64,000 nucleotides of DNA from CAWJAP01 sp963834365 (GCA_963834365.1 CAWIBS010000032.1:248001-312000), one strand, 5' to 3'. Counted from the stretch's first letter, positions 49,064 through 59,214 are shown. A program made the numbers and translations. Notes: generated by a model from the letters alone, not told the origin.

Positions 49064-49792
49064 GTGCCGAAGGACATGTTCGGCGACGTCGCGAATCCAT
49101 CCATCAGGGTGGGATCTCAGAAGTGGTACACGGTTCCCGTGTCCATTCTTCTGCACGTCCTCATCTTGGGCGCGGTCGTGATCGTGCCATTGATGGCCAC
49201 GGGGAACCTGCCGACGCCGCCGACGATGATGGCGTTTGCCGCGGCACCGCCGCCGCCGCCCCCGCCGCCACCACCACCGCCGCCGCCCCCGGCATCGGCG
49301 CCCACGCCGCAGCCCACCAACGTCAATCCGAACGCCGCGCCCGTCGAGGCGCCGAAGGAGATCAAGCCCGAAGCGCCGCCGCCGGGGCCGCCCTCGGTCG
49401 GCGTGCCTGGAGGCGTCGTCGGTGGCGTGCCGGGTGGGTCGCTGGGAGGCGTCGTCGGTGGTCTGCCCGAAGCGCCGCCGCCGCCCCCGCCGGCGCCAAC
49501 GGCGCCGGTTCGCGTCGGCGGCAACATCCGTCCGCCGACCAAGACGCGGAACACCAATCCGGTCTATCCGCAGATCGCGCAGTCGGCGCGTGTCCAGGGC
49601 GTGGTCATCATCGAGGCCACGATCAGCCCGTCCGGCAAGGTCACCGATGCGCGGGTGCTGCGCTCGATTCCGCTCCTCGACCAGGCAGCCCTCGACGCGG
49701 TCCGGCAGTGGGAGTACACTCCAACGCTGCTCAACGGGGTGCCGGTTCCGGTCATCATGACGGTGACGGTCAACTTCACGCTCCAGTCCTGA
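49064..49792 (+). CDS. tonB: Energy-transducing protein TonB
   Basis: Carries proton-motive energy from ExbB-ExbD to outer-membrane receptors. QKWYTVPVSILLHVLILGAVVIV is the inner-membrane anchor (about residues 19-42), followed by a run of 15 Pro, a second Pro-rich block and a Gly-Val-rich linker (GVPGGVVGGVPGG) that spans the periplasm. The C-terminal domain (about 155-242) has TRNTNPVYPQIAQSARVQG, ISPSGKVTDARVLRSIPLLD and VRQWEYTPTLLNGVPVPV. GTG 49064 with GAGGG upstream. Length 242 residues. The receptor at 51961-55087 is a likely client. Confidence 0.94.
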   Translation: MPKDMFGDVANPSIRVGSQKWYTVPVSILLHVLILGAVVIVPLMATGNLPTPPTMMAFAAAPPPPPPPPPPPPPPPASAPTPQPTNVNPNAAPVEAPKEIKPEAPPPGPPSVGVPGGVVGGVPGGSLGGVVGGLPEAPPPPPPAPTAPVRVGGNIRPPTKTRNTNPVYPQIAQSARVQGVVIIEATISPSGKVTDARVLRSIPLLDQAALDAVRQWEYTPTLLNGVPVPVIMTVTVNFTLQS

Positions 49793-49800
49793 TAGACGAC

Positions 49801-49876
49801 GCGACTCGAGCCTGGGTTCGGCGAGTCGCCGCCGACACGCGAGCACGCACGTCGGCCGGGCAGCGAGCGCCCGGCC
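49801..49876 (+). other. Two stem-loops in the tonB-exbB spacer
   Basis: GCGACTCG/CGAGTCGC (49801-49829, loop 13) and GGCCGGGC/GCCCGGCC (49854-49876, loop 7) lie in the 251-base gap. Neither is followed by a T-run. The sequence AGGGCACGCCCGG occurs twice (49888 and 50006 area). They may tune tonB versus exbB levels. Confidence 0.5.
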
Positions 49877-50043
49877 AGCACGACTGAAAGGGCACGCCCG
49901 GCCGTCGCCGGGGCGCCAGGGCGAGACACGACACACGATTCGACGCACATCCACCGGACACATCGGCAACCACGCTGACAGAAACATCGGCGGTCTCAGT
50001 CACGAGGGCACGCCCGGTTTCGACTGCATCGGAGGAGCGAGCG

Positions 50044-50739
50044 ATGGGAGATCTCGATCTCATTCACATGTGGAACCAGATGGGGGCAATCGCCAAGGGC
50101 GTCGCCTTCGTCCTCTTTTTCATGTCCTTCTGGTCCGTGGGTGTGGCCGTCGAGCGCATCTACACCTTCGCCCAGGCCCGCAAGCAATCGAAGCTTTACG
50201 CCCCGCAGGTGGCCAAGCACCTCAAGGAGGGCCGCCTGAAGGACGCGATCGCGGTGTCGCAGTCGAAGCAGTACCGCTACAGCCATCTGGCCAAGGTGGT
50301 GCTGGCCGGCCTCCAGGAATACCAGTTCCAGCAGGAGTCGGTGGCCGCCGGCGGCGGCACGCTCAACCGCGACGACCTGCTCGACACCGTGCGCCGGGCC
50401 ATTCAGCGGGCGACGGCGCTCACGGGCAACGACCTCAAGAAGGGCGTCAGCTCGCTCGCCACCATCGGATCGACCGCCCCGTTCGTCGGGCTGCTCGGCA
50501 CGGTCGTCGGCGTCATCTCGGCCTTCCAGGGCATCGCGGCCACCGGATCGGGCGGCATCGGCTCGGTCTCGGCCGGTATCTCGGAGGCGCTCGTCGAGAC
50601 GGCGCTCGGGCTCGTCGTCGCCATCCCGGCCGTGTGGTTCTACAACTACCTGACGGGCCGTATCGAGTACTTCAACGTCGAGATGGACAACTCCTCGTCG
50701 GAGCTCGTCGACTACTTCATCAAGAAGACGGCGGACTAG
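50044..50739 (+). CDS. exbB: MotA/TolQ/ExbB proton channel protein ExbB
   Basis: The channel subunit that with ExbD energises TonB. First helix AIAKGVAFVLFFMSFWSVGVAVE (about residues 15-38), long cytoplasmic region, then KKGVSSLATIGSTAPFVGLLGTVVGVISAFQGIA (helix 2 motif, about 138-172) and the third helix VETALGLVVAIPAVWFYNYL. ATG 50044 follows GGAGGAGCGAGCG, a strong ribosome site. Length 231 residues. A TolQ role is possible, but TonB upstream and two ExbD downstream favour ExbB. Confidence 0.93.
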   Translation: MGDLDLIHMWNQMGAIAKGVAFVLFFMSFWSVGVAVERIYTFAQARKQSKLYAPQVAKHLKEGRLKDAIAVSQSKQYRYSHLAKVVLAGLQEYQFQQESVAAGGGTLNRDDLLDTVRRAIQRATALTGNDLKKGVSSLATIGSTAPFVGLLGTVVGVISAFQGIAATGSGGIGSVSAGISEALVETALGLVVAIPAVWFYNYLTGRIEYFNVEMDNSSSELVDYFIKKTAD

Positions 50740-50822
50740 CCTCGCGAACGGGAAAGCGAGAGGGCCGATGATCCCGTGCGGTCACGCACGGACGTCGGCC
50801 CTGCGCACCCAGGAGAGCAACT

Positions 50823-51269
50823 ATGTCAATGAACGTCGGCGGCGCGAAGGGCGGGCCGGTTTCGGAGATCAACGTCACGCCCCTCGTCGACATCATGCTG
50901 GTGCTGCTCATCATCATGATGCTCATCGCCCCGCTGCTGCAGAAAGGCGTCGACGTGAACCTGCCGACGGCAGACAACGTCACCGACAAGCCCGATACGC
51001 AGCAGCAGACCGTCGTGCACGTCACGGCGGACAAGAGCTTCTACGTCAACAACGTGCCGGTGCAGGCCCGCGACCTCGTGGACCGCATCAAGTACACCCT
51101 CGAGGAGCGCAAGGAGAAGGTCGTCTACCTCAAGGCGGACGAGGATGCGCCGTACGGCGCCGTCATGACGATGATGGACCAGCTCCGCGAGGCGCAGATC
51201 GAGAACGTCGGACTGATCACCGAAACGCGGAAACGGCCCGGGCAGCAGGGCGCCGGAGGAGGCGAGTAA
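50823..51269 (+). CDS. exbD: Biopolymer transport protein ExbD, copy 1
   Basis: Single-span partner of ExbB. EINVTPLVDIMLVLLIIMMLIAPLL is the membrane helix with the proton-carrying Asp (about residue 23), followed by a periplasmic domain (VDVNLPTADNV, EERKEKVVYLKADEDAPYG, MTMMDQLREAQIENVGLITE). ATG 50823. Length 148 residues. The TAA overlaps the next ATG (TAATG). Confidence 0.93.
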   Translation: MSMNVGGAKGGPVSEINVTPLVDIMLVLLIIMMLIAPLLQKGVDVNLPTADNVTDKPDTQQQTVVHVTADKSFYVNNVPVQARDLVDRIKYTLEERKEKVVYLKADEDAPYGAVMTMMDQLREAQIENVGLITETRKRPGQQGAGGGE

Positions 51270-51741
51270 TGGCTCACGGCCACCAGCATTCGGCGCCGAC
51301 AAGGTCATCTCGGCCGACATGCCGAAGCCGACGGCGGACATGAACGTCACGCCGATGATCGACGTGCTGCTCGTGCTGCTCGTCATCTTCATGGCGGCGC
51401 TGCCGATGACGCAGAAGGGCACGGACATCAACCTGCCGCTCGAGTCGGGCACCAAGGAGGCGGCCGCGCCGGGCGACCAGATCGTGCTCGAGTACACGGC
51501 CGATCGGCAGATCGCCATCAACAAGCAGCCTGTCGCCATCGCCGAGCTCGAGTCGCGCCTCCGCGTCATCTTCGAGACCCGCAAGGAAAAGACGATGTTC
51601 ATCGTCGGCGCGCCAACGCTGCGCTACGGCGAGATCGTCCGCGTGATCGACGCCGCCAAGGGCGCGGGGCTGCAAAAGGTCGGGATCGTCACCGAGGGCA
51701 TGCGCAAGCAGGCCGGCGTCAGCGCTGGCGCCGGCGACTAG
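51269..51741 (+). CDS. exbD: Biopolymer transport protein ExbD, copy 2 (probable N-terminal frameshift)
   Basis: Second ExbD paralogue: MNVTPMIDVLLVLLVIFMAALPM (membrane helix with Asp), TDINLPLESGTKE, FETRKEKTMFIVGAPTLRYGEIVRVIDAAKGAGLQKVGIVTEG. The intact frame begins at ATG 51319 (MPKPTADMNV), but the same frame extends back as GADKVISADMPK, and an ATG overlapping the first exbD stop (51269) encodes MAHGHQH in another frame. One missing base near 51285-51292 would join them, giving about 157 residues. Two different ExbD proteins with one ExbB is common in Acidobacteria and Myxococcota. Confidence 0.88.
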
Positions 51742-51767
51742 CCGACGATCGCGTCGTCGCTTCTTCC

Positions 51768-51800
51768 GGGCTGGTGCGCATCACGCGCGCCAGCCCTTTT
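51768..51800 (+). terminator. Intrinsic terminator of the tonB-exb operon
   Basis: Stem GGGCTGG (51768-51774) with CCAGCCC (51790-51796), extended inside by further weak pairs, followed by TTTT (51797-51800). It lies 27 bases after the last exbD stop. Confidence 0.75.
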
Positions 51801-51884
51801 CTGCGTACGCACTCCCGTGCGGTGCCAGAACCAGGCCCCGACGCTGAAGCGTCGGGGCTGCCGGGTGTGGTGGATAGCCGACCC

Positions 51885-51963
51885 GCGTCAGATCTTGTCA
51901 GATGTTGTCCGTGGCTCAGATTGTCCGTGGCCCAGATCGTGTCTGTGGCAATGTCCGCGGCTA
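51885..51963 (-). repeat. TGTCCGTGGC-family repeat, starting at the receptor stop
   Basis: Four degenerate copies of TGTCCGTGGC with CAGAT(C/T) between them. Read from the TonB-dependent receptor the array starts at the stop, TAGCCGCGGACA, the same junction as at 7286 and 37547. Confidence 0.75.
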
Positions 51964-54900
51964 GAACTGGAACCGCACGCCGAACTGCAGCTGTCGAGGA
52001 GCGCCCGGGTTGTTGGTCCGAATCAGCTGTCCGTTGGTCGCGGATGCCGGGTTCTGATCGACGAGCGACAGGAAGTTCGGGTTGGTCGGCGCACCGAATC
52101 CGCAGTCGTCGGGAGAAGTGCCGGCGCAGTAGTTCTGCACCCCCGACCCGGCGAGCTCGAGGTTGTCCCAGTTGAAGACGTTGAAGACGTCGGCGCTGAA
52201 GATCAGCTGCTTGTTGCCCTGGAGCGCGAGGCGCCACTGCACGCGGAAGTTGACGTCCTTGAACGGCTCGTTCCGGAAGCTGTTGCGCTGGAAGGGTACG
52301 CCGGGCGCGCTGAAGGGCCGATCCGTGACGCCATTTGCGCCTGAGCTGTTGACGCGATCGCCGTTGGCGTCGCGACCCATCGCGGCATCGATCGGCCGGC
52401 CGCTCAGGTAGCGGAAGCCACTCGACACGTCGAAGCGGTAGGGGAGATTGAACATCACGTAGCCGTTGAACTGGTGACGGCGGTCGAGGCGCGCTGGACC
52501 CCATTCCGACCTCAGGTCAAACGAGTTTTCATACTGCGGGCCGCCTGAATCGCGCTCGTTGTCGTCATCGGACATCGACTTGGACAGCACGTAGTTGACG
52601 CTCGCAAGACCCCAGGCCTTGCGCAGCCGTGTGCGTGAGCGCCAGGGCGCGGTATTCGGAGCTGGCCGTGGACTCGCGAAGTTGTACCGAGCCCAGCGCG
52701 GCCAGAGGGCGTGCAGCGGGGTAGAACGGCCGCTGCGCCGGGTCGGTCGGCCGCGGCGCGGGAGGAGAGAGGTTCATTTCGCGGTTCCGCTGCAGGTAGT
52801 CGGTGTCCACGTAGGTGAACTCGGCGCCCGCCGTCAGGCCGGTCCACAGCTCGCGCTCTGCACCGAAGCCGAATTGTGTCGCACGCGGATTGCGGAACTC
52901 CGTATCCGTCGCGAGCGTCTGCGCTCCGGCAAACGGGTTGGGCGACAAGCCCAGCGCGGACGCGATCTGCGACAGCTGCTCCGTTGACAGAACGGGCAGC
53001 TGGTCGAGGGCATAATCGATTCAGATCGATGCCGACCAGCAGGAACTGTTCGTAGAGCGTCTGCGGACCGGTCGGCGAGACAAACGGCAACTGCACCGAG
53101 ACGTCACCGGGCGGCAGCCGGTAATTGTTCATCGGTGACGTCCAGATGAGTGACGGCGTGCGCGCGTAGTAGAGCCCGGTGTAGCCGCGCACGACCGTCC
53201 TGCCGTCGCCGGTGACGTCCCACGCCACGCCGGCGCGGGGTCCCCATTGGTTCAGCTGATCCGGAATCTGTGTCGGATCGACCGTCCGGCCGATGGGGAA
53301 CGTGAAGCCGTCGAGGGCGTTCAGCAGGTAGTCGTTGTTGGCCTCTGGCGTCGGATTGAAGGCGCCCTCCCAGCGAATGCCGTAGTTCAGCGTGACGTTC
53401 GATCTGAGCTTCCAGCTGTCCTGCGCGAAGAAGGCGAGCTCGTCGGTCCCGAAGTCGAGCGCGAGGTTGCCAATCTGTTTCAGGTAGCTGGCCGTCGTCC
53501 CGCCGCCTGTGCCCGGCACCTGGAACCGGTTCGGCGTCGGACCGCCCACACTCATCACCTCGAGCGCCGAGGAGGCGCTGCCGTTGACGGTGTAGCGGCC
53601 GAACTGGTTGAAGCCGAACGTCTGCTCGACGAAGACGTGGTTGTACTCCGTTCCGACCTTGAACGTGTGCTCGCCCGCGAGCGCCGTGAGGTTCACCGCC
53701 GTCTGCACCCGCCAGTCGGACTGTGTGGTCGGGAGGAAGTTGACCGTCCCGTAGTTGCCGACAGCGTTCTGTACGGTCGCCGATAGCTCATTGGCCTCAC
53801 GCGGACGCTCTTCGCGTGAGTACTGCCCGCGCGCCTCGAGCAGCAGATTCGGCCGAAGCGCGCCCGTGAACTGGCCGACCACCGTGTCCGTCTTGTCCTT
53901 CTCCGTCCCGTTGTTCGAGAGCGCGCTGATCGTCGTCGCCTCGAGCGCGCCCCCGACCGCGTTGGAGTTGAGCGCGACGTTGCGGCTGTGGCTGTACCGC
54001 ACGTTGATGCGGCTGCCCCCGGTCACCTGGTAGTCCACGCGCCCGAGCAGCGCCTTGGCGTCGTTGGTGGCATCGAAGTCGGTTTCGAGCGACCGGTAGT
54101 AGTCGTAGGCCTCGCGGTTGTTGTCGACGGCCGCGATGCCGGTGAGGTTGAAGGCGACCGCGCGGGTGTTGGTGAACTCCTGCTGCTCGTAGGCCCCGAA
54201 GAAGAACAGCGCGATCGTGCGCAATCGGGCCTCCGAAGGAGGTGCCGAACTGGTGCTGCGTCGGGCGCGGCCACCTGGCCGAACGCGTTCTCGTCCGCCC
54301 AGTCGCGGTTGCGATTCAGATAGAACCCCGATCCGTGGAGGGCGTTGGTGCCCGACTTGGTGATGACGTTCACCAGTCCGCCCGTGGACCTGCCGAACTC
54401 CGCCGAGTAGCCGGCGGCCACGACCTGGAACTCCTGGACCGATTCCTGCGGGACCGTGAAGGCGTTGTTCGAGCGCTCGCCGCCGCGGATGCCGCCGAAG
54501 AACGGCTGGTTGTAGTCGGCGCCGTCGATGCTGACGTTCGCGTTGATCCCGCGCTGTCCGGCAAAGGACAGCTGGCCGCGCTGCGGATCCACCTGCACGG
54601 TGGGCGTCAGCGTCACGAAGTCCTGAAACCGGCGGCCGTTGATCGGCAGGTTCGCGATCGCCTGCTGATCGACCGTCGTCGTCCGGATCGTGGCGCCGGT
54701 CTCGATGATCTGCGCGCCGCCTGCGACTGTCACCTTCTCGGTCACCCCCCCGAGTTGCAGCGCGTAGTTGATCGTCACCGTCGCGCCGACCGTCAGCGTC
54801 AGCGTGCGCGTGGCCGGCGCGAAGCTCGTGAGCTCGGCCGTCACCTCGTAGCTGCCAGGCGGCAGCAGCGGAATCGTGAACAGGCCCTCTTCGTTGGTGG

Positions 54901-55087
54901 CGACCGTGCGTGCGTAGCCCGTCGCCTCGCTGCGCGCGGTGACCGTCGCGCCCGGGAGGACGCCACCCTGCGCGTCGTTCACGCGGCCGTTGATCTCCGC
55001 CGTCGTGGCCTGCGACTGCGCGAACGCATCGGCGTCGGCCAGCAGACCCACGAAGAGGCATAGCCAGAGAGCGGAATACCTGCGCAC
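51961..55087 (-). CDS. TonB-dependent outer-membrane receptor, Oar-like (three or more frameshifts)
   Basis: An active uptake channel, probably for oligosaccharides or peptides. Start GTG 55087 is preceded by AAGGAGG, a near-perfect ribosome site, and opens a signal peptide (RRYSALWLCLFVGLLADADAFAQ). A carboxypeptidase-regulatory-like domain follows (EINGRVNDAQGGVLPGATV, GLFTIPLLPPGSYEVTAELT), then the plug (QQAIANLPINGRRFQDFVTL, FGRSTGGLVNVITKSGTNALHG) and the barrel, ending in the terminal Phe of GVRFQF. Frame changes are needed near 54225-54245, 53010-53020 and 52610-52625. Corrected length about 1,040 residues, the Acidobacteria size class. The TonB-Exb operon faces it convergently. Confidence 0.9.
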
Positions 55088-55410
55088 AGAATCCTCCTTG
55101 CGCTGACCGAGTCGAAGGCGCGCGCGCGCCAGGCGGGCAGACCGAGTGACCGTATCAAGGGCCTGTGACATCACGGCGACTGCGCATCACCGCACGACGC
55201 TGCCCTGATCGGGACTTAGTATCCCGCAGGTTTCACCGACTGAAAAGGTCGAGATTGAGCGGATGCTGCAATCCATGAATCGGTATGAGAATTCGACAAT
55301 TCGGATCGAGGAAGGGACGACCGTTTTCAGCGGAGGGAGTGGGGTACAAACGCCAAGGGCCGGAACCACGTGCCGCGGTCCCGGCCCCTGGCGCGCGAAG
55401 CGATGGTGCG
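55088..55410. other. 323-base non-coding gap upstream of the receptor gene
   Basis: No gene seen. It holds a stem-loop (GGGCCGG/CCGGCCC, 55357-55387), probably the 3' end of the TPR lipoprotein transcript, and a possible minus-strand -10 box GATACT near 55215-55220 for the receptor, without a clear -35. That would leave a leader of about 125 bases, in which I recognise no known riboswitch. Confidence 0.5.
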
Positions 55411-56355
55411 CTATTCGGCGACGCCCTTCTGCTGGCGGTCGCGGACCTCGATCGCCCGCTTCAGGATCTTGTCGGCTTCGGCGATCAGCTCTTTCGAGCG
55501 CGCCGGCTCGACCAGCGCCTGCTGGCGGAGGAGAAGGTTCTTGTAGGTCAGCGCCTCGAAGTAGTCAGGGCGGATCTCGATGGCGCGATCGACGGCGACC
55601 ATACCCTGCTTGATGTATTCCAGCTTCTGCGGTTTCGTGACCGTGTAGTCCTTGCGGATCTTCTCTTCGTAGCGCAGGGCGAGGTTGGTGAAATGCTGCG
55701 GGTTGTTCGGCTCGAGCTCGGTCACCTTGTGGAAGGCAGTGATCGCCTTGTCGAACTCGCCGCGCCGGTTGTAGTACTCGCTCAGCTGCAGGATGACGTC
55801 CACTGAACTCGGCGCGGCCGCCTCGGCGAGCTTCATCTGCTCCTCGGCCTTGTCGAACTGGCCGGCGTCCTCGTAGATCTTGGCGAGGCCCAGGTAGTTG
55901 CTCGTGTCCTTGGGGTCCATGTCGATCAGCCGCTTGACGACCGGTTCGGCCTTCTCGGGCTCGTTCTTCTTGTCGCTGGCGTAGACCGCGGCGAGGTACT
56001 GCAGCGAGCGCTTGCGCAGCTCGACCTCCTGGGGATCGGTGGAGTTGGCCAGCTTTTCGACCGACCGCTCGTAGTTCTTGACGGCCTCATCGAGATACGA
56101 GTCGTTGACGGACTCACCCTTGCGGGCCACCTTGTACAGGTTGTCGTAGCTGTTGCCCAGATAGAAGTAGGCCTGGCTGAGCTCGGGGTCGGCCTTGATC
56201 GCCTCCTCGTACTCCGCGGCAGCCTTCCGATAGTCCTGCTGCTGGTAGAGCCCGTGCGCGTCCTTCAGGTGCTTCTTCGCCTTCAGCCCGGCGAACTGTC
56301 CGCACGCCGTGACGCTCACGCCGACGAGCACTACCGCAGCGCACGCGGCCTGCAA
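55411..56355 (-). CDS. TPR lipoprotein
   Basis: A membrane-anchored scaffold of unknown partner. The lipoprotein signal (AACAAVVLVGVSVTACGQ) places the lipid Cys at about residue 18. Seven or so TPRs follow: AHGLYQQQDYRKAAAEYEEAIK, AYFYLGNSYDNLYKVARKG, YLGLAKIYEDAGQFDKAEEQM, LQLSEYYNRRGEFDKAITAF and so on, ending EVRDRQQKGVAE. The open frame starts at TTG 56355; ATG 56371 (MARGMI) in another frame would add a basic start if one base is wrong near 56353-56358, which is more usual for a lipoprotein signal. Length about 314 residues. A good promoter lies about 90 bases upstream. Confidence 0.82.
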   Translation of the reverse strand: MQAACAAVVLVGVSVTACGQFAGLKAKKHLKDAHGLYQQQDYRKAAAEYEEAIKADPELSQAYFYLGNSYDNLYKVARKGESVNDSYLDEAVKNYERSVEKLANSTDPQEVELRKRSLQYLAAVYASDKKNEPEKAEPVVKRLIDMDPKDTSNYLGLAKIYEDAGQFDKAEEQMKLAEAAAPSSVDVILQLSEYYNRRGEFDKAITAFHKVTELEPNNPQHFTNLALRYEEKIRKDYTVTKPQKLEYIKQGMVAVDRAIEIRPDYFEALTYKNLLLRQQALVEPARSKELIAEADKILKRAIEVRDRQQKGVAE

Positions 56356-56449
56356 TCATTCCCCTCGCCATAGCTCGATGTCCTCTCCGCGCGCAAGAGG
56401 CTCACGCGCTCGGTGTCCAGACGGTTCTCGTGGAGGCCGAAACCCGGCC

Positions 56450-56478
56450 AGTATAGTGACCGGCCCCAGGCAGGTCAA
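56450..56478 (-). promoter_or_regulatory. Sigma-70 promoter of the TPR lipoprotein gene
   Basis: On the minus strand TTGACC (56473-56478), a 17-base spacer and TATACT (56450-56455), with the coding start 80-95 bases downstream. Confidence 0.7.
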
Positions 56479-56629
56479 GCACGCAAAAACCGAGATAATA
56501 TCGGTACTTGCGGGCTTCACCCCCGCCGACAGGCTACCGGCTGCGGGCTCCACGGAACAGTTCCTGACCGGCTCGACGCGGCCGGGCCCGTCGCCGGCAA
56601 CCGGTCCAGGTACCTTTGACACCACCCCG

Positions 56630-58783
56630 ATGATTCGGTTCGAGGATCTCGTCGACAAGGTCCGGACGAGTACGCCGGACGCGGACGTCGAACTGCTGCG
56701 CCGGGCCTACGTGTTCTCGGCGCTCGAGCACAAGGGACAGGTGCGCCATTCCGGGGAGCCGTACCTCGTTCATCCGCTCGAGGTCGCCAACATCCTCGCC
56801 GACATGCGGCTCGACGTCGTCGCCATTGCGTCCGGGCTGCTGCACGACGTGGTCGAAGACACGCTCACGACCATCGAGCGCATCGAGGAGCTGTTCGGGG
56901 CGGACGTGGCGCACGTCGTCGAGGGCGTCACCAAGCTCAGTGCCATCTCCTTCTCGTCGAGCGAGGAGCGTCAGGCGGAGAACTTCCGCAAGATGCTGCT
57001 GGCGATGGTGGACGACATCCGCGTCATGATGGTGAAGCTCGCGGATCGGCTCCACAACATGCGGACGCTCGATCATCTGTCCGAGGAGCGACGCACCCGG
57101 ATTGCCCAGGAGACGCTCGACATCTACGCGCCGATCGCCAACCGGCTGGGCATGAGCAAGGTCAAGAACGAGCTGGAGGAACTGGCGTTCAAGGCCACCG
57201 ACCCGCGCGCGTACGCGTCGCTCAAGCTCAAGGTCGAGAGCCGCCGGCGCGTGACCGAGGGGGCGATCGAGGAGCTGAAGCGGACCATCCGGCTCAAGCT
57301 CGACGAAGCGCAGATTCCGGTGCGCGAGATCGAGGGACGCATCAAGCGTCTGTACAGCATCTTCCTCAAGCTCAAGCGCCAGAAGATCGAGCTCGAGCAG
57401 GTCTACGACCTGGTGGCGATCCGCATCGTCACCGATTCGGCCAAGGACTGCTACGGCGCGCTCGGCATCATCCATCAGACCTGGCAGCCGATCCCGGGCC
57501 GGATCAAGGATTTCATCGCGATGCCGCGGCCGAACGGCTACCAGTCGCTCCACACCTCGGTCGTGAGCGATCGCGGGCTGCCCTTCGAGGTCCAGATCCG
57601 GACACGCGACATGCACCGGATCGCGGAGGAAGGCATCGCCGCGCACTGGAAGTACAAGGAAGGGCGTGTCGGCGCGCAGCCCGACGAGCAGTACTTCCGC
57701 TGGCTGCGGCAGTTGATCGAGTGGCAGCAGGAGATCCGGGATCCGCACGAGTTCATCCAGAACCTCAAGATCGATCTCTATCCGGAGGAGGTCTACTGCT
57801 TCACGCCGCGCGGCGAGGTGAAGGCGCTGCCGCGCGGAGCGACGCCGGTCGATTTCGCCTACGCGATTCACACCGACATCGGCCACCAGTGCGTGGGTGC
57901 GCGGGTGAACGGCAACATGGTGCCGCTCCGCAACCGTCTCAAGAACGGTGACATCGTCGAGATCATCACCGCGGTCGGGCACAAGCCGAGCCGCGACTGG
58001 CTCGGCTTCGTGCAGACGTCACGGGCCAAGCAGAAGATCCGGCACTACGTTCAAGGCGAGGAGAAGGCGCGCAGCATCGAGCTCGGTCGGAAGATCTTCG
58101 AGAAGGAGGCGAGACGCTTCGACGTCGGCGCCAAGCAGTTGAGCGACGACGCGCTGACCAAGGTCGGGCAGGAGCACGGCTATCCGAAGCTCGACGATCT
58201 CTACGCGGCGATGGGCTACGGGAAGGTGGCGGCGAAGTTCGTCCTGGGCAAGATCGTCGGACAGGACGCGCTGAAGGAGAAGCCGCCGGAGACCGGCCTG
58301 GCGTCGATGGTCAGGCGCGTCCTGCGGCCGGGCGCGGACCGCATCAAGGTCAAGGGGATCGACGACCTGCTGGTCGTGCGCGCGCGCTGTTGCAATCCGA
58401 TTCGCGGCGAGAAGATCGTCGGCTACATCAGCCGCGGCAAGGGCGTGTCGGTGCACTCCGCCGCCTGCGCCAACGTCATGAACCTGATGTACGACCCCGA
58501 TCGCCGCATCGACGTCGAGTGGGACACCGCCGAGCACGGCGCCGGACCGTTCACCGTCCGACTCGCCGTCCAGGTCGAGGACAAGAAGGGAATGCTCGCC
58601 GCCGTCAGCACCAAGGTCTCGGGGATGAACACGAACATCCGCTCGATGGAGGCGACGACCGACGATCAGCGCGGGCGCATCGACATGACCGTCGAGATCA
58701 GCGACATGAAGCACCTGGAGAAGGTGATGAAGTCGATTCGGGGTGTGTCAGGGGTCATCGACGTGGAGCGGGTGTACCGGTAA
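56630..58783 (+). CDS. rel: Bifunctional (p)ppGpp synthetase/hydrolase Rel
   Basis: Makes and degrades the alarmone ppGpp. Hydrolase HD domain: PYLVHPLEVANIL, GLLHDVVEDT (H72-D73) and KLADRLHNMRT, all metal ligands kept, so it can hydrolyse. Synthetase domain: YDLVAIRIVTDSAKDCY and GRIKDFIAMPRPNGYQSLHTSV. Then TGS (YCFTPRGEVKALPRGATPVDFAYAIH), a zinc-finger-like region with ARCCNPIRGEKIVGYISRGKGVSVHS, and a C-terminal ACT domain. Start ATG 56630 gives MIRFEDLVDKV. Length 717 residues, intact. The only long RSH protein here; with dksA at 61539 it supplies the stringent response. Confidence 0.95.
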   Translation: MIRFEDLVDKVRTSTPDADVELLRRAYVFSALEHKGQVRHSGEPYLVHPLEVANILADMRLDVVAIASGLLHDVVEDTLTTIERIEELFGADVAHVVEGVTKLSAISFSSSEERQAENFRKMLLAMVDDIRVMMVKLADRLHNMRTLDHLSEERRTRIAQETLDIYAPIANRLGMSKVKNELEELAFKATDPRAYASLKLKVESRRRVTEGAIEELKRTIRLKLDEAQIPVREIEGRIKRLYSIFLKLKRQKIELEQVYDLVAIRIVTDSAKDCYGALGIIHQTWQPIPGRIKDFIAMPRPNGYQSLHTSVVSDRGLPFEVQIRTRDMHRIAEEGIAAHWKYKEGRVGAQPDEQYFRWLRQLIEWQQEIRDPHEFIQNLKIDLYPEEVYCFTPRGEVKALPRGATPVDFAYAIHTDIGHQCVGARVNGNMVPLRNRLKNGDIVEIITAVGHKPSRDWLGFVQTSRAKQKIRHYVQGEEKARSIELGRKIFEKEARRFDVGAKQLSDDALTKVGQEHGYPKLDDLYAAMGYGKVAAKFVLGKIVGQDALKEKPPETGLASMVRRVLRPGADRIKVKGIDDLLVVRARCCNPIRGEKIVGYISRGKGVSVHSAACANVMNLMYDPDRRIDVEWDTAEHGAGPFTVRLAVQVEDKKGMLAAVSTKVSGMNTNIRSMEATTDDQRGRIDMTVEISDMKHLEKVMKSIRGVSGVIDVERVYR

Positions 58784-58829
58784 CTGTCATACGCGACGAC
58801 GGACGGAGCGGCGGACCTGAAGGTCCGCC

Positions 58830-59213
58830 CTACCGACAGAGCGCGATCGCGTCGATCTCGATCCGCACGTCCCGCGGCAGGCGGGAGACCTGGACGGTGG
58901 ACCGCGCCGGCGGAGGCGCCGGGAAGAACTCGGCGTAGACGGCGTTCATCGCCGAGAACTCGTCCATGTCCACCAGGAACACCGTCGTCTTGACGACGGC
59001 GGCGTAGCCGGCGCCGGCTGCGGCGAGAATGCCGCCGATGTTCTCGAGCACACGCCGCGTCTGCGCGGCAATGTCGCCGACCACCAGTGTCCCCGTGGCG
59101 GGGTCGAGCGGAATCTGACCCGAGATGAAGAGCAGGCCGTCCGTCCGGATGGCCTGCGTATACGGCCCGATCGCCTGCGGAGCGCTGGTGGTGGCGATCG
59201 CGGTGCGGCTCAC
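58830..59213 (-). CDS. ridA: RidA family enamine/imine deaminase
   Basis: Hydrolyses reactive 2-aminoacrylate and related imines. IGPYTQAIRTDGLLFISGQIPLDPATGTLV is the N-terminal signature; VVKTTVFLVDMDEFSAMNAVYAEFF and the catalytic Arg in PPPARSTVQVSRLPRDVRIEIDAIA follow. GTG start 59213, one base after the rpmB stop, so it is likely co-translated with it. Length 127 residues. A final Cys-Arg is usual for the family. Confidence 0.94.
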   Translation of the reverse strand: MSRTAIATTSAPQAIGPYTQAIRTDGLLFISGQIPLDPATGTLVVGDIAAQTRRVLENIGGILAAAGAGYAAVVKTTVFLVDMDEFSAMNAVYAEFFPAPPPARSTVQVSRLPRDVRIEIDAIALCR

Positions 59214-59214
59214 G

